From Modestobacter sp. VKM Ac-2986 (lineage in GTDB: Bacteria > Actinomycetota > Actinomycetes > Mycobacteriales > Geodermatophilaceae), in assembly GCF_026967795.1 (NCBI RefSeq), contig NZ_JAPVBH010000005.1:60671-124670 (forward strand): a DNA stretch of 64,000 bases. Reading direction: 5' to 3'. Each line of letters starts with the position of its first letter. Position 1 is the stretch's first letter. Under the pieces are notes generated by a model. The model did no database searches and was not told the origin of the DNA. It saw only the letters and a program-made list of their open reading frames with translations. This document shows positions 44,649 to 56,510 of the stretch, piece by piece. Made by a program: the position numbers and the translations under genes.

Positions 44649-46253
44649 TCAGAACTCGCCGGAACGGCGGAGGCGGATCGGGCGGCCGTCGGGGTCGTCG
44701 ACCAGCCGGTACAGCGGGGTGGCCCAGAGCTTGGTGGCGAAGGAGAGCTCCGCGTTGCGGTGTGGCAGCAGCCGGCCAGGCGGCCGGGGGCCCACCTGCC
44801 CGCCGTCGTACCAGGCCTGCAGCGCGGCGGCCGAGGCCTCGACGGCGGCGACGAAGTCGTCGGGGTCGAGCAGGTCGGCGTCCTGGGACCCGTCGGGGGC
44901 CCGGTCCAGGTGCTCGCGGGCCAGCTCCAGCCGCAGGTCGCGGGCCAGCACCCGGGCGCCGTCGCCCTGCCCGGCCGGGTCGCGGGGCTCCCGCTCGTCG
45001 AGCGTGGTGTCCAGGACGCCGCTGGACAGCTCGCTGTCGTGGGTCCAGGAGCGCCGGTTGAAGTTGTCGCTGCCCACGCTGACCCACACGTCGTCGACCA
45101 CGCAGACCTTGGCGTGGACGTAGACCGGGGTGCCCTCGCGGTTCTCCGGGTCGAACACGTGCACCCGCCCCGGCCCGGCGCGGAGCACGGTGTCCAGGGC
45201 CTGCTGCCGGCCCACGTACTGCGGCCGCTCGGAGACCGCGCCCTCCTGGTCGGGCACCCGGGGCACCACGACCACCAGGTGCAGGGCCGGGTTGTCCTGC
45301 AGCGCGGTGGCGAACAGCTCGGCGACCTCCTTGGACCACAGGTACTGGTCTTCCAGGTAGACCAGCCGGCGGGCCCGGCGGATCGCCTTCGAGTACCCCC
45401 GGGCCACCGACCGCTCGCCCTGCTTGGCGAAGTCGAAGGCCGGCCAGACCTTGGGGTAGGTGCGCAGCGTCTGTACCGCGTGCGGCCCGCACTCCGGCGG
45501 GGGCGGGGGCTGGTCGGGCAGCGGGGTGGGGTCCATGTGCGACTTCCCGCGCAGGGCGAGCAGCTTGTCGTGCACCCAGGCGACCGGGTTCTCCGAGTCC
45601 GGGCTGGTGGGGTCGTCCCAGCGCTCGCGGAACACGGTGTCCAGCACGCCCACGACCGGCCCGCGCAGTTGCAGCTGGACGTCGTGCCACGGCGGCCGCT
45701 CCCCGTAGGCCGAGGACATCGACTGCGGCTGCGGGTCGCCGAGGTGGTCGCCGTCGTCCCGGCGGGAGTGGCCCAGGTCGATGCCGCCGGCGAAGGCGAC
45801 GTCGCGCTCGGGCCGGCCGACGTGCCGCAGGACGACGAACTTCTGGTGGTGGCTGCCCATCCGGCGCACGCGCTGGTCGAGCACCACGACGCCGCCGGCC
45901 TCCTCGATGGCCGCGTCCAACGAGGCGTTCTCCGCCTTGCTGAAGCTGAGCGCGTCCCAGTGCGACCGCCAGATGAGCCCGCGCACGACCACCCCGCGCC
46001 GGGCGGCGTCGGCGAAGAGCTCGCCCACGGTCGGGCCGTCGTCGCGCAGCCGCTCGTCGGGGTCGCCCCGCCAGTCGGTGAAGAACAGGTGGTCGCCGGG
46101 CTCGAGGCCCTGCACCGCGGTGACCAGGCGGTCGAAGTAGGCCACGCCGTGCACCAGCGGCTCGGCGAGGTTCCCCGCCGTCCACGCGGGGATGGCGGTG
46201 TCCGGGTTGTCGCGCTCGGCGCCGGTCAGCAGCCAGTCCTCGGGGTCGGTCAC
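44649..46253 (-). CDS. Phospholipase D-like protein
   Basis: 534 residues from GTG 46253 (a TTG at 46265 is a possible earlier start). Two PLD half-sites: first HHQKFVVLRHVGRPERDVAFAGGIDLGHS (HxK with downstream Asp), second VYVHAKVCVVDDVWVSVGSDNFNRRSW (canonical HxKx4D followed by GSDNFNRR). Soluble, no signal peptide. Family members hydrolyse or transfer phosphodiesters, as phospholipase D, cardiolipin synthase or nuclease. Spacing between motifs and full length suit a plant/actinobacterial PLD more than cardiolipin synthase, which has N-terminal helices absent here. Isolated between the HTH gene and ask. Confidence 0.85.
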   Translation of the reverse strand: MTDPEDWLLTGAERDNPDTAIPAWTAGNLAEPLVHGVAYFDRLVTAVQGLEPGDHLFFTDWRGDPDERLRDDGPTVGELFADAARRGVVVRGLIWRSHWDALSFSKAENASLDAAIEEAGGVVVLDQRVRRMGSHHQKFVVLRHVGRPERDVAFAGGIDLGHSRRDDGDHLGDPQPQSMSSAYGERPPWHDVQLQLRGPVVGVLDTVFRERWDDPTSPDSENPVAWVHDKLLALRGKSHMDPTPLPDQPPPPPECGPHAVQTLRTYPKVWPAFDFAKQGERSVARGYSKAIRRARRLVYLEDQYLWSKEVAELFATALQDNPALHLVVVVPRVPDQEGAVSERPQYVGRQQALDTVLRAGPGRVHVFDPENREGTPVYVHAKVCVVDDVWVSVGSDNFNRRSWTHDSELSSGVLDTTLDEREPRDPAGQGDGARVLARDLRLELAREHLDRAPDGSQDADLLDPDDFVAAVEASAAALQAWYDGGQVGPRPPGRLLPHRNAELSFATKLWATPLYRLVDDPDGRPIRLRRSGEF

Positions 46254-46319
46254 GCGGTGATCCAACCGCGTCCGGGCCCGCAGGGGAACGTCCCCTCACC
46301 CGCACGGGCCCCGGACGGC

Positions 46320-46357
46320 GTCCCACCAGGTGAGCGCGGGAACGGCGCTGGTGGGAC
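46320..46357. repeat. Inverted repeat upstream of ask
   Basis: GTCCCACCAG (46320-46329) / CTGGTGGGAC (46348-46357), 18-nt spacer, ending 18 bp before the -10 element of ask. Could be an operator or a structural element. No known regulator matches. Confidence 0.45.
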
Positions 46358-46386
46358 CGGTCGGTCCGCGCCGGTAGCCTGGGGCC

Positions 46387-48698
<2,312 letters not shown>

Positions 48699-48751
48699 CC
48701 GGTCCGCCCGGCGGCCGGGCCGGCCGCCGTCCCACCGCTACCCTCCTCCGC

Positions 48752-50059
<1,308 letters not shown>

Positions 50060-50075
50060 CCACCGGGGGCGCCGA

Positions 50076-50118
50076 CGCCCCGGGAGGGCCATGTCCGCGA
50101 ACACGGCCCTCCGGGGCG
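50076..50118. terminator. Bidirectional terminator, GT87 / S9 peptidase
   Basis: CGCCCCGGGAGGGCC (50076-50090) pairs with GGCCCTCCGGGGCG (50105-50118), one bulged G, 14-nt loop, filling the 65-bp convergent gap. Confidence 0.75.
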
Positions 50119-50124
50119 CCCCGG

Positions 50125-51930
50125 TCAGGGGGTGACGTGGCGGAGGGCGAAGGAGAGCGCCACCTCGACCTGGCGGATCGTCTCCTCGATCACCAGCGAG
50201 CCGTGGCCGGCGTCGAAGCGGTACACCTCGTGCGCCTTGCCCCGCTGCTCGAGCGCGGCCAGGTAGTTGTCGATCTGCCGGATCGGGCACCGCGGGTCGT
50301 TCGCGCCGGCCACCACGAGCACCGGCGCGGCCACGGCGTCGACGTAGGTCAGCGGTGAGCTGCGCACGTAGACGTCGCGCACCTCGTCCGGTGAGCCGCC
50401 GAACAGCGCCCGGTCGTAGGCCCGCAGCCCCTCCATCTCGTCCTCGTAGGCGGCCAGGTAGTCGGCCACCGGGACCTCGGCGATGCCCGCCGTCCAGCGG
50501 TCCGGCTGGGTGCCCAGGCCGAGCAGGGTGAGGAAGCCGCCCCACGAGCCGCCGGTGAGGATGGTGCGCTGCGGGTCGACCACGCCCTCGGCGACCAGCG
50601 CGTCGTACACCGCGGCGACGTCCTCGAGCTCGGTGAGCCCGGGCCGGCCGGTGAGCGCGTCGCGCCACTCGCTGCCGTAGCCGGTCGAGCCGCGGTAGTT
50701 CACGTGCACCACCGCGTAGCCGGCGTCGACGTAGGCCGCGCGCCGGGCGCGGTAGGAGTCGTCGTCCTGGGACTCGGGGCCGCCGTGCACCAGGAAGGCC
50801 GTCGCGTGCGGGCCCTCACCGGCCGGGCGCACCAGCAGCGCGTGCACGTCACCGCCCGGGCCGGGGACCCAGCGGTCCTCGACCGGGTAGGCCGCCGGCG
50901 GCTCCTCGCCGGGGGCGGCCAGCACCACCGGGCCGTCGGCGCGACGGATCACCGGCGGTTCCTGGGCGTTCGACCAGGCCAGCTCGACGCTGCCGTCGGG
51001 GCGGGCGGTGGCGCCCCGGACCACGCCGCGCGGGGTTTCCAGCTGCTCCAGGGTCCCGGCGGTGAGGTCGTAGCGGTACAGCTCGCTGCGGGCGGCGTGG
51101 TCGTGGCCGACCAGCAGCGCGGAGCCGTCGGGGTACCAGCCGGCGGTCACGTCCCCGGGCAGGTCGAGCACCAGCTCGGTCTCCTCGCCGCTGACGACGT
51201 CCCAGATCAGCAGCTCCTCGCGGCCGCGGCGCTCGTGGCCCACGAGCAGCCGCTGGTCGCCGGGGACGGGGGAGAAGCTCAGCGCGTGCAGGCCGCGGCC
51301 CTCGCCGTCCCACTTGTCGGCCACCAGCGACAGGTCCTCGGTGCGCAGGACCCGGAGTGCGGGGTAGCGGGGGTCGCCGTGCTCGGAGTGGGAGAAGACC
51401 AGCAGCTCGTCGTCGCGCGACAGCGCGTCGACACCGGCGGTGTCGGGGGTCGTGTAGAAGACCGCGGGGCTGCCGCCCACCGGGCCGAGCCACAGCTCGC
51501 TGCCGTCGTCGGTGGAGCGCCCCACGGCCAGGTACCGGCGCCCCAGCTCCAGCCCGGCCGGGTAGGCGGGGCCCACCTCGGGCAGCGCGACGGTGTCCGG
51601 GCCACCGGTGAAGGGCTGGGTCATCCAGACACCGAACTCGTCGCCGTCGGTGTCGGCGAACCACCAGATGGTCTCGCCGTCCGGGCTCAGGGTGGCCGAC
51701 AGCGTCCCGTTGGCGCGGTCGGTGACCTGCCGGTGGACGTCGGTGTCGCGGTCCCAGACGTACTGCTCGACCACGCCGCTGACGTCGGAGGAGTAGACGT
51801 TGCGGTGAGGGGCGTCCTCCGCCCAGTCCGGGAGGCTGACCCGCGGGGCGCGGAAGCGGGCCTGCCAGCGCGCGGTGACGTCGGCGGGCAGGGCCGGGGC
51901 AGGGGTGGGCACGGTCGGCTCGGCGGTCAC
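50125..51930 (-). CDS. S9 family (prolyl oligopeptidase-type) serine peptidase
   Basis: 601 residues from GTG 51930 with GAGGA 7 nt upstream. N-terminal beta-propeller of about 350 residues, with repeated units such as GTLSATLSPDGETIWWFADTDGDEF and ALSFSPVPGDQRLLVGHE. C-terminal alpha/beta hydrolase: FLVHGGPESQDDDSYRARRAAY, nucleophile GGSWGGFLTLL, Asp in VVAGANDPRCPIRQ, His in FDAGHGSLVIEE. Triad complete. No signal peptide; cleaves short peptides in the cytosol. Divergent from a small membrane protein. Confidence 0.9.
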   Translation of the reverse strand: MTAEPTVPTPAPALPADVTARWQARFRAPRVSLPDWAEDAPHRNVYSSDVSGVVEQYVWDRDTDVHRQVTDRANGTLSATLSPDGETIWWFADTDGDEFGVWMTQPFTGGPDTVALPEVGPAYPAGLELGRRYLAVGRSTDDGSELWLGPVGGSPAVFYTTPDTAGVDALSRDDELLVFSHSEHGDPRYPALRVLRTEDLSLVADKWDGEGRGLHALSFSPVPGDQRLLVGHERRGREELLIWDVVSGEETELVLDLPGDVTAGWYPDGSALLVGHDHAARSELYRYDLTAGTLEQLETPRGVVRGATARPDGSVELAWSNAQEPPVIRRADGPVVLAAPGEEPPAAYPVEDRWVPGPGGDVHALLVRPAGEGPHATAFLVHGGPESQDDDSYRARRAAYVDAGYAVVHVNYRGSTGYGSEWRDALTGRPGLTELEDVAAVYDALVAEGVVDPQRTILTGGSWGGFLTLLGLGTQPDRWTAGIAEVPVADYLAAYEDEMEGLRAYDRALFGGSPDEVRDVYVRSSPLTYVDAVAAPVLVVAGANDPRCPIRQIDNYLAALEQRGKAHEVYRFDAGHGSLVIEETIRQVEVALSFALRHVTP

Positions 51931-52088
51931 CGCTGCATCCTCCCCCTCGGCCCCGTGCGCCGGCTCGCGGTGCCCCGGCACGACGGCACGTCTTGACCGG
52001 GGACGGTGACCTGCCTCACCATCTTAGGTCAACGGACACTCGTCCGTCTCGCGGACAACGTCAGTGTCGACGCCGTCAGGAGTGCCCC

Positions 52089-52256
52089 ATGTCCTCTGCC
52101 ACCACCCCTCGGACGACCGAGCCGGGGAAGACCGCCTTCGACTGGGCCGGCGCCGGGCTGCTGCAGGTCACCCTGCTGCCGGTCCTGGGGCTGGCCGCGC
52201 TCGCCCTGGTCGACGTCCGGCGGATGGTGCTCCCGCCCCGGCTCGCCCGCCGGTGA
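52089..52256 (+). CDS. Small single-span membrane protein
   Basis: 55 residues from ATG 52089, with AGGAG 8 nt upstream. Polar N-terminus of about 18 residues (Thr/Arg/Lys rich), one hydrophobic segment (about 20-42, WAGAGLLQVTLLPVLGLAALALV) and a positive tail DVRRMVLPPRLARR. The positive-inside rule puts the C-terminus in the cytoplasm. I do not recognise a family. Transcribed away from the S9 peptidase and convergent with a CNNM gene 18 bp on. Confidence 0.6.
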   Translation: MSSATTPRTTEPGKTAFDWAGAGLLQVTLLPVLGLAALALVDVRRMVLPPRLARR

Positions 52257-52262
52257 GCCGGG

Positions 52263-52289
52263 GCCGGCGGGAGGTCACCTCCCGCCGGC
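52263..52289. terminator. Hairpin with a stop codon as its loop
   Basis: Perfect 12-bp stem GCCGGCGGGAGG (52263-52274) / CCTCCCGCCGGC (52278-52289). The 3-nt loop TCA (52275-52277) is the TGA stop of the CNNM gene on the minus strand. Serves both convergent genes. Confidence 0.78.
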
Positions 52290-53384
52290 ACCCGCCCCGG
52301 CCGGAGCCGACGTCCGCCCGCGGGCCTTCGGCCTCGGCGTCGGCTTCGGCGGGACGACGTCGGCGCTGCGGACGTCGCCGATCAGCTGCTCGAGCACGTC
52401 CTCCAGGGCCACCAGGCCGATGGTGCGGCCGTCCTCGACGACCCGGCCCAGGTGCGAGCCGGAGCGGCGCATCTCCTGCAGCACCTCGGGCAGCGGCTCG
52501 GCCGGGGTGAGCTCGACGAAGGCCTTCACGGACTGGTCGGGCACCACGTGGTCCCGCATGCTCGGCCCGGAGCCCAGGATGTCCTTGACGTGCACGTAGC
52601 CGGTCAGCTCGCCGTCCGCGCCGCGCACCGGGTAGCGGCTGTAGCCGTGCTCGGCGACGACGGCCTCCAGCTGCCGGGGCGTGGAGTCGCGGGGCACGGT
52701 GACCAGCGACTCGACGCGCATGAGCACCGACCCGACGTCGTGCTGCTCGAACGTGAGGGCACCCGCGGCCAGCTCGCTGACCTCGGTGCCCAGCAGCCCC
52801 TCCTTCCGGGACTGGGTGATCATCGACTGGATCTCCGTCCGGTCGAAGCTGGCCGCCACCTCGTCGGTCGGCGTGACGCCGAACAGCCGCACGAACGCGT
52901 TGGCCACCGTGTTGAAGAACCAGATGAACGGCTTGAGCAGCCGCACCATGAACGCCAGGGGCGGGCCCAGCACGATCGCGGCGTTGGTCGGGCCGGCGAT
53001 GGTGATGTTCTTGGGCACCATCTCGCCGAGCACCATGTGCAGCACGGTGACCAGCGACAGCGCGATCACCAGCGCGATGGGGTGCAGCAGGGCGTCGGGC
53101 ACGTGGACGGCGTGCAGCACCGGTTCGATCAGGTGCGCGACGGCCGGCTCGCCGATCGCGCCCAGCCCCAGCGAGCACAGCGTGATGCCCAGCTGGGCGC
53201 CGGCCATCATCTGCGACACGTTGCGCATCGCGGCCAGCGTCTTCTGGGCCCGGACGGACCCGGCCTCGGCGCGCGGCTCGATCTGGTCGGCCCGCGCCGA
53301 CACCAGGGCGAACTCCGCGGCGACGAAGAACGCGTTGCCCAGCAGCAGCGCCACCAGGATCAGGAGGCTCACGATGTCGCTCAT
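52275..53384 (-). CDS. CNNM/CorC-type membrane protein with CBS pair
   Basis: 369 residues. DUF21 (CNNM) transmembrane domain with about four helices, beginning SLLILVALLLGNAFFVAAEFALVSARADQIEPRAEAG; the conserved AEF-(A/S)LVS and VLGEMVPKNI motifs are present. Two CBS domains (about 195-320): VPRDSTPRQLEAVVAEHGYSRYPV and GLVALEDVLEQLIGDV. It ends soon after the CBS pair, without the CorC/HlyC C-terminal domain that its neighbour has. Relatives act in Mg2+/Co2+ export or homeostasis. Overlaps the upstream paralogue by 4 bp (ATGA). Confidence 0.88.
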   Translation of the reverse strand: MSDIVSLLILVALLLGNAFFVAAEFALVSARADQIEPRAEAGSVRAQKTLAAMRNVSQMMAGAQLGITLCSLGLGAIGEPAVAHLIEPVLHAVHVPDALLHPIALVIALSLVTVLHMVLGEMVPKNITIAGPTNAAIVLGPPLAFMVRLLKPFIWFFNTVANAFVRLFGVTPTDEVAASFDRTEIQSMITQSRKEGLLGTEVSELAAGALTFEQHDVGSVLMRVESLVTVPRDSTPRQLEAVVAEHGYSRYPVRGADGELTGYVHVKDILGSGPSMRDHVVPDQSVKAFVELTPAEPLPEVLQEMRRSGSHLGRVVEDGRTIGLVALEDVLEQLIGDVRSADVVPPKPTPRPKARGRTSAPAGAGAGGR

Positions 53385-54751
53385 GCCTGCGCCACCTCCC
53401 GCTCACGGCTGGCGGTCGCGCCGGAGTGGCGCGACTCGTCGGTGAGGTCGGGGTCCTCCTCGACCGGCACCGGGGTGGCGCGCAGCCGGGACAGCCGGCG
53501 CCCGTCGACCTCGGCGACGGTCAGCATCCAGCCCTCGATCGCCACCTGCTCACCCACCTCGGGCAGTCGGCGCAACCGCTCCACCACGAACCCGGCGACG
53601 GTCTCGTAGCGGCCCTCGGGGACGGTGATGCCGGTGCGGTCGCGCACCTCGTCGGGTCGCAGCAGGCCCGACAGCACCCAGTCCTCGCCGTCCCGGCGCA
53701 GCTGGCGCAGCGGGCGGTCGGTCTCGTCGGTGATCTCACCGACCAGCTCCTCGACGATGTCCTCCAGCGTCACGATGCCGTGGGTGGCGCCCCACTCGTC
53801 GACGACGAGGGCCAGTTGCAGGCCCTGCTCGCGCAGCAGGTCCAGCAGCGGGTCCAGCCGCAGCGACGACGGGACGGCCAGCACCGGTGCCGCCAGCTCC
53901 CCGGCGGTGCGCTGCAGCCGCTCCTCCTCGGGGACGGCGACGGCGTTCTTCACGTGCACGACGCCGGTGACCTCGTCGAGGTCGGCGCCGTAGACGGGGA
54001 ACCGGGAGTTGCCCGAGCGGATCGCGGCGTCGATGACGTCGGCCGCGGTGGCGGAGGCGCTGAGCGTCCACAGCCGGGTGCGCGGGGTCATCACGTCGGT
54101 GGCGAACTTGTCGCGCAGGCCCAGCGAGCGGCCCAGCAGCCGGGCGGCGACGGGGGAGAGGTCGCCCTCCTCGGCCGAGCGGCGGGCGACCGCGGCCAGC
54201 TCCTCGGCACCGCGGGTGTCGTCGAGCTCCTCCTTGGGCTCGAAGCCCAGCCGGCGCACGATCGCGTTGGCCAGCCGCTGCAGGACGCGAACCAGCGGGC
54301 CGGTGATCGTCGTGAACAGGCGCATGCCCGGGGCGACGAGGACGGCGGTGCCCAGCGGCCGGGCGATGGCCAGGTTCTTCGGCCCCAGTTCGCCCAGGAT
54401 CATCTGCAGGAACGTCGCCAGCGCGATGCCCACGGTGACCGCGATCGGTGCGACCGCCCCCTCGGGCAGGCCGAGGTCGGTGAGCACCGGCTCCAGCAGC
54501 CCGCCCAGCGCCGGCTCGGCCAGGAAGCCGACGATCAGCGTGGTCAGCGTGATCCCGAGCTGGGCGGCGGACAGCTCGGTGGACAGGCTGCGCAGTGCTT
54601 TGAGGACGCCGTCAGCGCCCTTGTCGCCGGCCGCTGCGGCCCGCTCGGCCTGGCCGCGGTCGACGGAGGTGAAGGAGAACTCGGCTGCGACGAAGAACCC
54701 GGTGAGCGCGGTCAACAGCACAGCCGCGAGGAGGAGCAGCCATTCGGTCAT
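53381..54751 (-). CDS. CNNM/CorC-type membrane protein with CBS pair and CorC domain
   Basis: 456 residues from ATG 54751; an earlier in-frame start would run into the tRNA-Pro gene. DUF21 domain with LTALTGFFVAAEFSFTSVDRGQAE, LGELGPKNLAIARPL; CBS pair (RFPVYGADLDEVTGVVHVKNAV; GATHGIVTLEDIVEELVGEITDE). A C-terminal CorC/HlyC domain (about 365-435) follows: GLLRPDEVRDRTGITVPEGRYETVAGFVVERLRRLP. Complete member of the family linked to divalent-cation transport. The shorter paralogue follows in the same operon, so the two may form a heteromer. Confidence 0.9.
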   Translation of the reverse strand: MTEWLLLLAAVLLTALTGFFVAAEFSFTSVDRGQAERAAAAGDKGADGVLKALRSLSTELSAAQLGITLTTLIVGFLAEPALGGLLEPVLTDLGLPEGAVAPIAVTVGIALATFLQMILGELGPKNLAIARPLGTAVLVAPGMRLFTTITGPLVRVLQRLANAIVRRLGFEPKEELDDTRGAEELAAVARRSAEEGDLSPVAARLLGRSLGLRDKFATDVMTPRTRLWTLSASATAADVIDAAIRSGNSRFPVYGADLDEVTGVVHVKNAVAVPEEERLQRTAGELAAPVLAVPSSLRLDPLLDLLREQGLQLALVVDEWGATHGIVTLEDIVEELVGEITDETDRPLRQLRRDGEDWVLSGLLRPDEVRDRTGITVPEGRYETVAGFVVERLRRLPEVGEQVAIEGWMLTVAEVDGRRLSRLRATPVPVEEDPDLTDESRHSGATASREREVAQA

Positions 54752-54802
54752 CAGCGGCCACTGTGCCCGCCGGGGCCTGTACGGAAACTGTGCCGCGAAC
54801 GA

Positions 54803-54832
54803 CTCAGGGACCGCCCGGAGGCGGTCCCTGAG
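54803..54832 (-). terminator. Terminator of tRNA-Pro
   Basis: Perfect 13-bp stem CTCAGGGACCGCC (54803-54815) / GGCGGTCCCTGAG (54820-54832), 4-nt loop, 4 nt beyond the tRNA 3' end on the minus strand. Confidence 0.8.
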
Positions 54833-54836
54833 TGGC

Positions 54837-54913
54837 TGGTCGGGGTGACAGGATTTGAACCTGCGGCCTCGTCGTCCCGAACGACGCGCGCTACCAAGCT
54901 GCGCCACACCCCG
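54837..54913 (-). tRNA. tRNA-Pro(CGG)
   Basis: 77 nt including an encoded CCA (54837-54839). Acceptor CGGGGTG / CACCCCG, discriminator A; anticodon loop TTCGGGA (anticodon CGG, 54877-54879 on the minus strand) between CGTCG and CGACG; T loop TTCAAAT. TACAGT -10 (54927-54932, minus strand) 13 nt upstream, as for tRNA-Ser(GGA). Confidence 0.96.
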
Positions 54914-54973
54914 AGGTGCGTCGACAACTGTAACCGATGCCCTCGGCCTCCTCGCAGGGACCCGGCGGGCGGG

Positions 54974-55882
54974 CTACGCGCGGGGGGTCAGTGTGAGCAG
55001 GGTGGCCTCCGGAGGGCAGGCCAGCCGGTAGGGCGCGTACGGGCTGGTGCCCAGCCCCGCCGACACGTGCAGCCAGGTGCCGGTCGGGTGCGCCGCCGTC
55101 GGCTCGGTCCACCGGTGCAGCCAGCGGACGTGCTGCCGGTCGATGCCGCAGTTGGTGACCAGGGCCCCGTAGAAGGGGATGCGCAGCTGGCCGCCGTGGG
55201 TGTGCCCGCACAGCAGCAGGTCGTAGCCGTCGCCGGCGAACCGGTCGAGCACCCGGGGCTCGGGGGAGTGGACCAGGCCCAACCGCACGTCGGCTCCCGG
55301 GTCGGCCGGGCCGGCGACCTCGTCGTACCGGTCCAGCTGCAGGTGCGGGTCGTCGACCCCGGCGAAGGCGATCCGGACACCGGCCACCGTGAGCCCGCCG
55401 GTGGTGTTGGTCAGGTCCAGCCACCCGCGGGCGGTCATGCCGTCGCGGAGCTCCTGCCAGGGCAGCGGTTCCCCGAAGACCTTCCGGTGGTCCTTCTTGA
55501 AGTACTTGAGCGGGTTCTTCGGCGTCGGGCCGTAGTAGTCGTTGCTGGACAGCACGAAGGCCCCGGGGAGGTCGAGCAGGGGCTCCAGGGCGCGCAGCGT
55601 CGGCGGGACGGCGTCCGCGCCGGCCAGGTTGTCCCCGGTGGTGACCACCAGGTCCGGCTCCAGCGCGGCCAGACCCGCGACGAACGCCTGCTTGCCCGTC
55701 TGCCCCGCGGTCATGTGCAGGTCCGACAGCTGCAGCACCCGCAGCGGGGCCGAGCCCGGCGGCAGCACCGGGACGTCGAAGCGCCGCAGCGTCCACCGCG
55801 TCCGCTCGACCAGGCTCGCGTAGGCCACCGTGGCGGCTCCGGTGGCCAGCACGGCTGCGGGGACGGCGGTCGTGGTGCGCAT
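54974..55882 (-). CDS. Membrane-anchored metallophosphoesterase
   Basis: 302 residues from ATG 55882. N-terminal hydrophobic anchor (TAVPAAVLATGAATVAYASL), then a calcineurin-like domain with metal motifs DLHMTAGQTGK (DxH), TTGDNLAG (GDN), LSSNDYYG (GNH position changed to SND), LVHSPEP and CGHTHGGQ. The domain resembles YkuE/actinobacterial proteins next to ponA genes, as in mycobacteria (Rv3683-like). The SND change at the usual GNH motif is noteworthy but also seen in subfamilies. Substrate unknown. Confidence 0.85.
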   Translation of the reverse strand: MRTTTAVPAAVLATGAATVAYASLVERTRWTLRRFDVPVLPPGSAPLRVLQLSDLHMTAGQTGKQAFVAGLAALEPDLVVTTGDNLAGADAVPPTLRALEPLLDLPGAFVLSSNDYYGPTPKNPLKYFKKDHRKVFGEPLPWQELRDGMTARGWLDLTNTTGGLTVAGVRIAFAGVDDPHLQLDRYDEVAGPADPGADVRLGLVHSPEPRVLDRFAGDGYDLLLCGHTHGGQLRIPFYGALVTNCGIDRQHVRWLHRWTEPTAAHPTGTWLHVSAGLGTSPYAPYRLACPPEATLLTLTPRA

Positions 55883-55950
55883 GCCCGCAGCGTAGGGCGG
55901 CGCAGGAACTGCGTCGTCCCACTGCCGGGTGAGGTGGCAGGCTGCGGAGC

Positions 55951-56403
55951 GTGAGCGAGCTGAAGGACCGACTGCGTACCGACCTGACCACTGCCATGAA
56001 GGGCCGCGACGAGCTGACCACCGCGACCCTGCGCATGGTGCTCTCCGCCGTGACCGCCGAGGAGGTGTCCGGCAAGGAGGCCCGCGAGCTGTCCGACGAC
56101 GAGGTCCAGGCGGTGCTGCGTCGCGAGGCGAAGAAGCGCCGCGAGGCGGCCGAGGCATTCGCCGGTGCCGGCCGGACCGAGCAGGCCGAGCGGGAGCGCG
56201 CCGAGGAGGGCGTGGTCGCCGCCTACCTGCCCGCCCAGCTCACCGACGCCGACCTCGCCGCGCTGGTCGCCGACGTCGTCACCACGACCGGGGCCACCGG
56301 GATGAAGGACATGGGCAAGGTGATGGGCGCGGTCACCGGCCGGGTCGCCGGCCGGGCCGAGGGCGGCCGCGTCGCCGCGGAGGTGCGCCGCCAGCTCGGC
56401 TGA
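55951..56403 (+). CDS. GatB/YqeY domain protein
   Basis: 150 residues from GTG 55951. YqeY fold: LKDRLRTDLTTAMKGRDELTTATLRMVLSAVTAEE at the N-terminus, DDEVQAVLRREAKKRREAAEAFAGAGR, AYLPAQLTDADLAALVADVV, GMKDMGKVMGAVTGRVAGRAEGG(R)VAAEVRR. The last region matches the tRNA-interacting tail of GatB. The free-standing protein may influence tRNA-dependent amidation, but function is unproven. Ends at a strong bidirectional hairpin shared with the PBP gene. Confidence 0.9.
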   Translation: MSELKDRLRTDLTTAMKGRDELTTATLRMVLSAVTAEEVSGKEARELSDDEVQAVLRREAKKRREAAEAFAGAGRTEQAERERAEEGVVAAYLPAQLTDADLAALVADVVTTTGATGMKDMGKVMGAVTGRVAGRAEGGRVAAEVRRQLG

Positions 56404-56439
56404 GCAGGGTCCCGCCGCGCAGGCCTGCGGCGGGCACCG

Positions 56440-56482
56440 ACGACGACGGCTCCCCGGTCGGTGACCGGGGAGCCGTCGTCGT
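56440..56482. terminator. Bidirectional terminator, YqeY / PBP
   Basis: Perfect 19-bp stem ACGACGACGGCTCCCCGGT (56440-56458) and its reverse complement (56464-56482), 5-nt loop. A weaker hairpin CCCGCCGC/GCGGCGGG precedes it at 56411-56434. Confidence 0.82.
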
Positions 56483-56510
56483 TCGTGGGTCGGTCAGTCG
56501 GGGCTGACGG

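Noticed and set aside
52017..52032. Possible DtxR/IdeR iron box (CTTAGGTCAAC) upstream of the small membrane gene
   Set aside because: Only a half-site resembles the consensus and there is no inverted partner. Not convincing.
54837..54907. N-terminal extension of the CNNM gene through the tRNA-Pro
   Set aside because: The extension is encoded within the tRNA and its terminator. ATG 54751 starts the conserved DUF21 domain.
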